From positions 434,001-498,000 of the forward strand of contig JARWMV010000253.1 in NCBI GenBank assembly GCA_030998015.1: 64,000 bases of DNA, written 5' to 3'. This DNA comes from Ceratorhiza oryzae-sativae. Taxonomy: Eukaryota; Basidiomycota; Agaricomycetes; Cantharellales; Ceratobasidiaceae. The translations under genes and the position numbers were made by a program. Positions 59,257 to 64,000 of this stretch are shown in pieces; positions within the stretch are counted from its first letter, which is position 1, and each line of letters starts with the position of its first letter. Below the pieces are notes generated by a model. That model was not told the origin of the DNA. It saw only the letters and a program-made list of their open reading frames with translations, and did no database searches.

Positions 59257-59490
59257 TTAATTATATGCTAACCTGAGTCGCTCTTGCTCGTGTTCACGAG
59301 CAACCCTGGGCAATGTTCTGGCGCACCACCAAGACCCCGCTGCTTGAGCCTCGACGAGCAACGGCATCTGGGGCGATAAAATCTCACGGCACGTAATCTC
59401 CAGATCTAGCGAAGAACTCTCCATATAGTTGACGCTGAATACCCACACTCCGAGTGATGAACTTGAGCGGCTCCCTCCAACCATACGTTT
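59257..59490 (-). pseudogene. Eroded P450 fragment (K-helix region)
   Basis: Minus-strand reading QMPLLVEAQ..WWCARTLPRVAREHEQ lines up with RMPTLEAVVAESLRCARAVPNTMRECE of copy 5. Just upstream, in a shifted frame, GIQRQLYGEFFARSGDY aligns with ELQRQLYNEVCGVFSLRSDE. The ExxR residues are gone and frames are shifted. A heavily decayed remnant of the same family; ends are approximate. Confidence 0.6.
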
Positions 59491-61181
59491 AGAGAATTTG
59501 CTCGGTTTAACTACTTCCTCCCAATTTCGGCGTGGAGCCATCGACCCTATACCTCATACACCCTTCAGTGGCTAGGCTAGTTTTTAATTTCTATGCTTAT
59601 GCGCGCAAATATCAAGGGAGCAAGCATCTCGTGATCCAGAGGTTCAGAGCAGTAAGGGTAATTTAATCATATACCCCAAAATACCAGCCACTGTAAGTGA
59701 TAAAGATTAACAGTATATGCTACCCAGCTGGGGGCACGAGTCAATCTCCGTGGATTGTCTCCTATGACTCAGATCGAGCTTCGATTTCAATCGCAGCCAT
59801 CATTCTAGTCGAGCTGGGGTCAATCGAAGTGAGGAAGTACAATGCAATCGCTAGCATCGCTGCGTAATAGACACATCGACCCGTGCCTAATGAGGAGGAT
59901 AGCAGGGTAAGGATATATGCATGTTGTCACTCATGAAGACCTGTGTGCACTGCTCCTCGAAACATGAAATTTCAGTGAGGCGGCCTTAAGCATGCATATT
60001 TTATATAATGGCGCTTTCTAGTTCTGAGAAGACGAAGTCCAAGCCAAATTTGGTGCAGCAACCAACGCACCAGTGGTGATTACACCTTGTATGTTGGGCT
60101 ACAAAATTCAGTGTGTTGAGTCGGGGGTATGAAACGAGAGTTGCCGAGTTCGGAATAGCACACTGTGGCAAATATTTTCGGGTCTAGCACCGAGTATAGA
60201 TGCTCACAACAGGTGCGGGCTAACCGCTACGAAGGCAATTGACAGCCGCCCAGGCTATGCTGGGGGCGAGACGTGAATAAAAACAGCGCTTTCTCGGAAA
60301 ATGCGGTCCTCAAGTGTTTTTGTGGTCGACACTCTTTCGACCGCTAACGCTTCCAAAGGAAAGTTTGATATCAAATCCGCGAGTGGTAAAGTAAAAAAAT
60401 GCTGTCCATTTACAACCACTTCCTCGCATTTGCGAGGAAGTGGGTAAGTGTCCCACCAGTGTTGTCACTCCAACAATTTGCGGAAGCTGCCGCCTAAGAG
60501 TTTCTGGCGGGGGGGGGGGTGTACGCTCAACAAAACGGACAGCGGTGTAGCACACAGAGTGATCGTGCAGAGGGAGTGCGATGAAAATGTTTCACTGACG
60601 ATGAGGGCTGGAAAGTCTGAATAAACTAGCCCGTTAAAAATCAAGTGCACCAGGCCTTCTAAGGGCCAGGAATGTATAGTTTCCAGAAACGGCGTCGCAG
60701 AAAGTGAGCGATTCATTTGCCAGGGACCAGCTCGTTTAGAACACAAGGCCGGCAGGGTGGAGTACAAGGCGTTCTGAAATATTTGTTACCGACGGCCCAA
60801 CGACGGAGCAGGAGAAGCATGAGACACCGTAATAGAAAGGCAAGTGTGAGACAAACATAGAGAACGCAAAGTTAGCCATCTAGTGGAAAATATATATATT
60901 CGACGTCGGGTCACCGCCCAGAGGGTATCATCCCCCCGAACATCGACTAAAACGAGGTTCCAGGCACCAGAAGAACTTTCATACGTTTTCTGGGTTATCA
61001 CCATAAAGTTTTTCTACGATTTCGAATAGTCAATCGTCGTGGGAGAAAGCAAGCTGCCAATAGTGAAGGCTCGGCGCTTAAGGGCATGTGGCTGTCGTGT
61101 CATGCTGTTAAACGAAAAAACGAGGATCACACAGAGTTAGGTTATTGAAATGGTAAGATAAATAGTAAAGAGTCATCTATT
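59491..61181. other. Intergenic, no gene seen
   Basis: About 1.7 kb. Contains a G10 run at about 60511-60520 and a short A/T tract at 60890-60900. Frames are short. May include further unrecognisable P450 debris. Confidence 0.35.
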
Positions 61182-61552
61182 TTACTGTAACAGAATCGTC
61201 AATGCCATGGCTATACAAGCCAATGACACGTATGGCGAGAGACGTTCACCTACAACCCTTCAGACACTCAACACGTTTTCATCACTGGGTGGAACATACC
61301 AATACGAGCTGATTTCCAGAATAATCCGACGAACCTAGACGCATATTTGTGTAACACTTCTGGTTTGGAAATCTAGAAGAGTGTCACTCACCCTTGTTTA
61401 TTTCGATCAACGAGCCCAGGCGCGACAGCACGAACATAGGTACAGGTACAAATCAGTAGTAGCACTACTAGAAGAAGTGATTGAAAGTTGAATAGAGCCG
61501 ACTACATGGGTATGAGATGTAGCAGCTGCGAAGGTTACAAGAAACTCACCAT
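61182..61552 (-). CDS. Protein kish (TMEM167-type small membrane protein)
   Basis: Small secretory-pathway membrane protein of about 72 residues. The first coding exon is the ATG alone (61552-61550), followed by intron 61549-61502. Exon 2 (61501-61392) reads [37 protein letters not shown]; the next exon reads [13 protein letters not shown]; the last reads [21 protein letters not shown] with TAA at 61184-61182. All junctions keep frame. Two hydrophobic helices (residues about 8-24 and 52-70) fit the family. Kish proteins are conserved in eukaryotes and linked to constitutive secretion at the Golgi. Exons this short are easily missed by ORF-based gene calling. Confidence 0.9.
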
Positions 61553-61808
61553 GATGGTTGTTGGCGAAGACTGACGATTGACTTATGTGCCCGGCGCTTA
61601 TTTGTCACCACAGAATTGATATTATACATTACATATTTGATACAAGAATAGCTATACGAAAGATAGACCAACAAATGAATCAGTTACCCTGCCCTGGGGC
61701 AAGAACAGATGAAGGAAGAGACATCCATGGATCGCCGGAGCTAGAGCTCCCTCCCACAGTCCTACGCAAGAGTCAACAATGTTATCAGTGCGTGTGATAT
61801 CTAACCAC

Positions 61809-63813
61809 TCACTCTTGCGAGGCGGACACAGTCGCATTGTCTGTCGCGGGAGCAATATCTGGGGCGAGCTTCAAGACCCCAGTTCGAACCAGTAGGTCCC
61901 ATATTTGACCCGTCTTGTGTACATCGATTCGTACGAGCTCTCGGGCTTCTCTTCGACGAAGTCTTCCTCCGCGTCGCATGCACTCTCGAACGAGCGTCTC
62001 CTTGATTCCAAGGAAATGCACAGGAAGGATACGGATATTGGAGCACAAGGCTTGCTCTGCTGGGGTTAGAAGATGAAGGGATTGCGCGTTCGCGAGATTC
62101 AAAGGAACGACTGGTGTGCGACAAATTAAATCGAACTCGGCTAATCGGCTAAGTGGACATGGAACTCACCTGGACGGCGACCCAAAGGCCCAGCTTTTGG
62201 AGTATTGTAAGATGGGTTAGACTCCCCACCTGGCGGCACGGAACCCCGGTGACCGGAGCCATTTCGTATTGGCCCCATCATGCGGTCAGCTCGCGCCCGT
62301 TCCTGGCGCATCATTCGTTAGCGTCGAAGTCAAAAGTTACGGTTAGCACCTTACTCGTGCCAGTCGTTCCCGGTCATATCGGTCTGCCTCAGCAAACGTT
62401 GTTATACCCATTGTGCGATAGTGCTGTAGGTCAGCGATTCGGCGCTTTAGCGTGTTTTCGTCTAGTAGAACGGTCTGTTGGTGCGGAGGCAATTGGCGTG
62501 CAGGAAGTACGTACAAAGTAATCCAGCAACCAAATTCTCAAAGTCGTCGGCCGTCTGTAGCCGAGCCAACGGCTTGAGCTTGTTGATTGCCTCGCGATCC
62601 TCCTTTGAACGTTTTCTCTCAGCTTGTTGGATCTTCGTCTTTTGGTCAGCATGGAGCCATGCAAGGGATTAGTGAAACCTACTCGCTTGTGATCGGTAAG
62701 TCCTCGTTCAAGAACAATCGCCTTTGCTTCCACTCTGGCGTCCAGACGTTCGTTGTACATGTCGAGTAACGCCAGCTTGAGTTCGAGAGAATCGGCTGAC
62801 TCTTCTACGGCGGGTATCTGAGGCTCGTCGTCTTCGTCCTCGTCCTTTGCACTTGCATCACCATCCTTTTTACCCTCACCATCGACCTCCATAGGTGCAT
62901 CCTCACCCTCAGGCTTCTCCTCATCCTCGGGCTGATCAGCGCCCCCAAACTCGAGCACAATCCCAAACTCCAGATCCTTTACCAGATCCTCCGCGTCATT
63001 TTCATGCTCATGCTCGAATTCTCGTCGACCGGGCATAAATCCTGCGACTTCGTGGTTGGTTGGACCAGAAACAAAAGGTTGGGTTGGGCCAGATTTCTTC
63101 TTAAGCTCTTCACGGAGGTTGATGATACGCCGTTTCTTGCGTTCTTGAAATACCTCGTGGTCAATATCGAATTCGTGGTCTAAAGACTGAAAGATGGGTG
63201 TCAAAAGCGAGTAAAATGATGAATCGGATTCGTACTGGTAAAGGCCAATTTGTAGAGTTGAGAAAGCACTCGGTATAATGTTTCTCGACCTCTTCGGCGG
63301 TTCGCGTGCCTATAAGTTCGGCCACGGCAGACCAATTTCCCATACCACACTTCGACAATCCGTCGAGCAATTGAAGCTCCCTACTGGCGAATTAGAATAA
63401 TTAATTACTAGGCATCTTACCGACTCACTCGTCAGCTCCCCAGTCCTCGACGAGAATTGGGTAAGAATGGCGACCCTATAACATTCATTAATCCAAGGTC
63501 GTGTACAGCCACAGCGCACTTACCTCGACGCGATACTCGTGCCAGGCTTTATGATTTTCTGGCTCTCTTCCCGCGAGAAAACAAGCTGGACAAAGATCCA
63601 GCTCCTCGCACCCTGGTGCTGCACATTTTATGCGAACGTTTTTCGACAGGTCGACCCGGCAAGCATCACAAGTGTTGACATAGAAATCGCCACCTTCGCC
63701 TGTATCGTATCCAATGAATAGCTTTCGCTAATTGGGTCCACCATGTACTTACCATGGCCTTCTTCGGGCTCGGTTTTAACAACCGGCTGACCGTTGGTTG
63801 TCATGATTGACAT
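61809..63813 (-). CDS. ADA2: Transcriptional adaptor ADA2 (SAGA complex)
   Basis: Links the Gcn5 acetyltransferase to its partners in SAGA/ADA. Start MSIMTTNGQPVVKTEPEEG at 63813 (or Met at 63804). Order: ZZ zinc finger (FYVNTCDACRVDLS, IKCAAPGCEELDLCPACFLAGRE), FPILVEDWGADEEL-type linker (YPILVEDWGADE), SANT domain (LLDGLSKCGMGNWSAVAELIGTR, EEVEKHYTECFLNS), a Glu/Asp-rich middle region, LLDMYNERLDARVEAKAIVLERGL and KRKRSKEDREAINKLKPLARL coiled part, and a C-terminal SWIRM domain (LLTPAEQALCSNIRILPVHFLGIKETLVREC, GQIWDLLVRTGVL) ending SASQE, TGA at 61811-61809. Several short introns, for example one after EEGHG. Complete by domain content. It lies upstream of kish on the same strand, about 256 bp away. 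Confidence 0.93.
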
Positions 63814-64000
63814 AACAAGCGCACAACGCACAGACCATTACGCACGTGACTCGGCGCTTTCTTGCATAAACAAACCAGCCACTACACAAGGTCTAAACTT
63901 ACCACACAAACGGGCTGTTACATTTTCAACGCGCTTTCTACATACAGATGTGCTTTCGTGGATTTCTTTTTTGATAGCTATCATAATTACGTGAATCCAG
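63814..64000. other. Upstream region of ADA2
   Basis: Last 187 bases of the window, no coding signal recognised. CACGTGA at 63843-63849 is an E-box-like site about 30 bases before the start codon. Confidence 0.35.

Noticed and set aside
61870..61890. AGTTCGAACC, resembling a tRNA T-loop
   Set aside because: Falls within the conserved SWIRM region of ADA2 and no tRNA fold surrounds it.
1..64000. CRISPR arrays or bacterial operons
   Set aside because: The genes are spliced eukaryotic genes and no regularly spaced repeats were seen.

Overview
The window is fungal nuclear DNA. Genes are broken by many short GT-AG introns (about 45-70 nt), intergenic gaps are small, and there are tandem cytochrome P450 genes plus a Plavaka-type DNA transposon. 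That combination points to an agaricomycete basidiomycete. The P450 and transposon style resembles Rhizoctonia/Ceratobasidium, but this placement is inferred from gene character, not from a database match.

Left housekeeping block (1-11 kb): a SET-domain H3K9-type methyltransferase with an N-terminal zinc finger; on the opposite strand an SDHAF3/ACN9-type succinate dehydrogenase assembly factor; a large MIOS/SEA4-type WD40-RING subunit of the SEA/GATOR2 complex; and an F-box-like gene. The next 3.7 kb (10.9-14.6 kb) has no gene I can support.

P450 and mobile-element block (14.6-39.6 kb): one P450 gene on the plus strand, then three tandem P450 genes of the same family on the minus strand. About 15 kb of nested mobile DNA separates them. 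A LINE-type retrotransposon carries a stop and an altered polymerase motif, and is split by an 8.7-kb DNA transposon with about 380-bp terminal inverted repeats. That transposon carries a Plavaka-like transposase and a second multi-exon gene. A further truncated LINE follows. Three LINE tails in the block are each followed by the same 16-nt sequence ending in TCACGTGA.

Right mixed block (40-57.9 kb): ATG12 (autophagy), two tandem secreted Cu/Zn-SOD-like genes, a small caspase-like gene, U2AF35 (splicing), CDC23/APC8 (anaphase-promoting complex), one more intact P450, and a P450 pseudogene of the same family. A much more eroded P450 scrap lies at 59.3 kb. The last part carries the small secretory-pathway gene kish, missed by simple ORF calling because its start codon is an exon alone, and ADA2 (SAGA complex).

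The P450 paralogs share several conserved intron positions, including a 10-nt micro-exon in all six recognisable copies. Several introns appear to use GC-AG borders with the donor GCGAGT. Exon boundaries were read by eye from splice consensus and family conservation, so individual junctions may be off, and gene spans are coding spans (start codon to stop codon) including introns.
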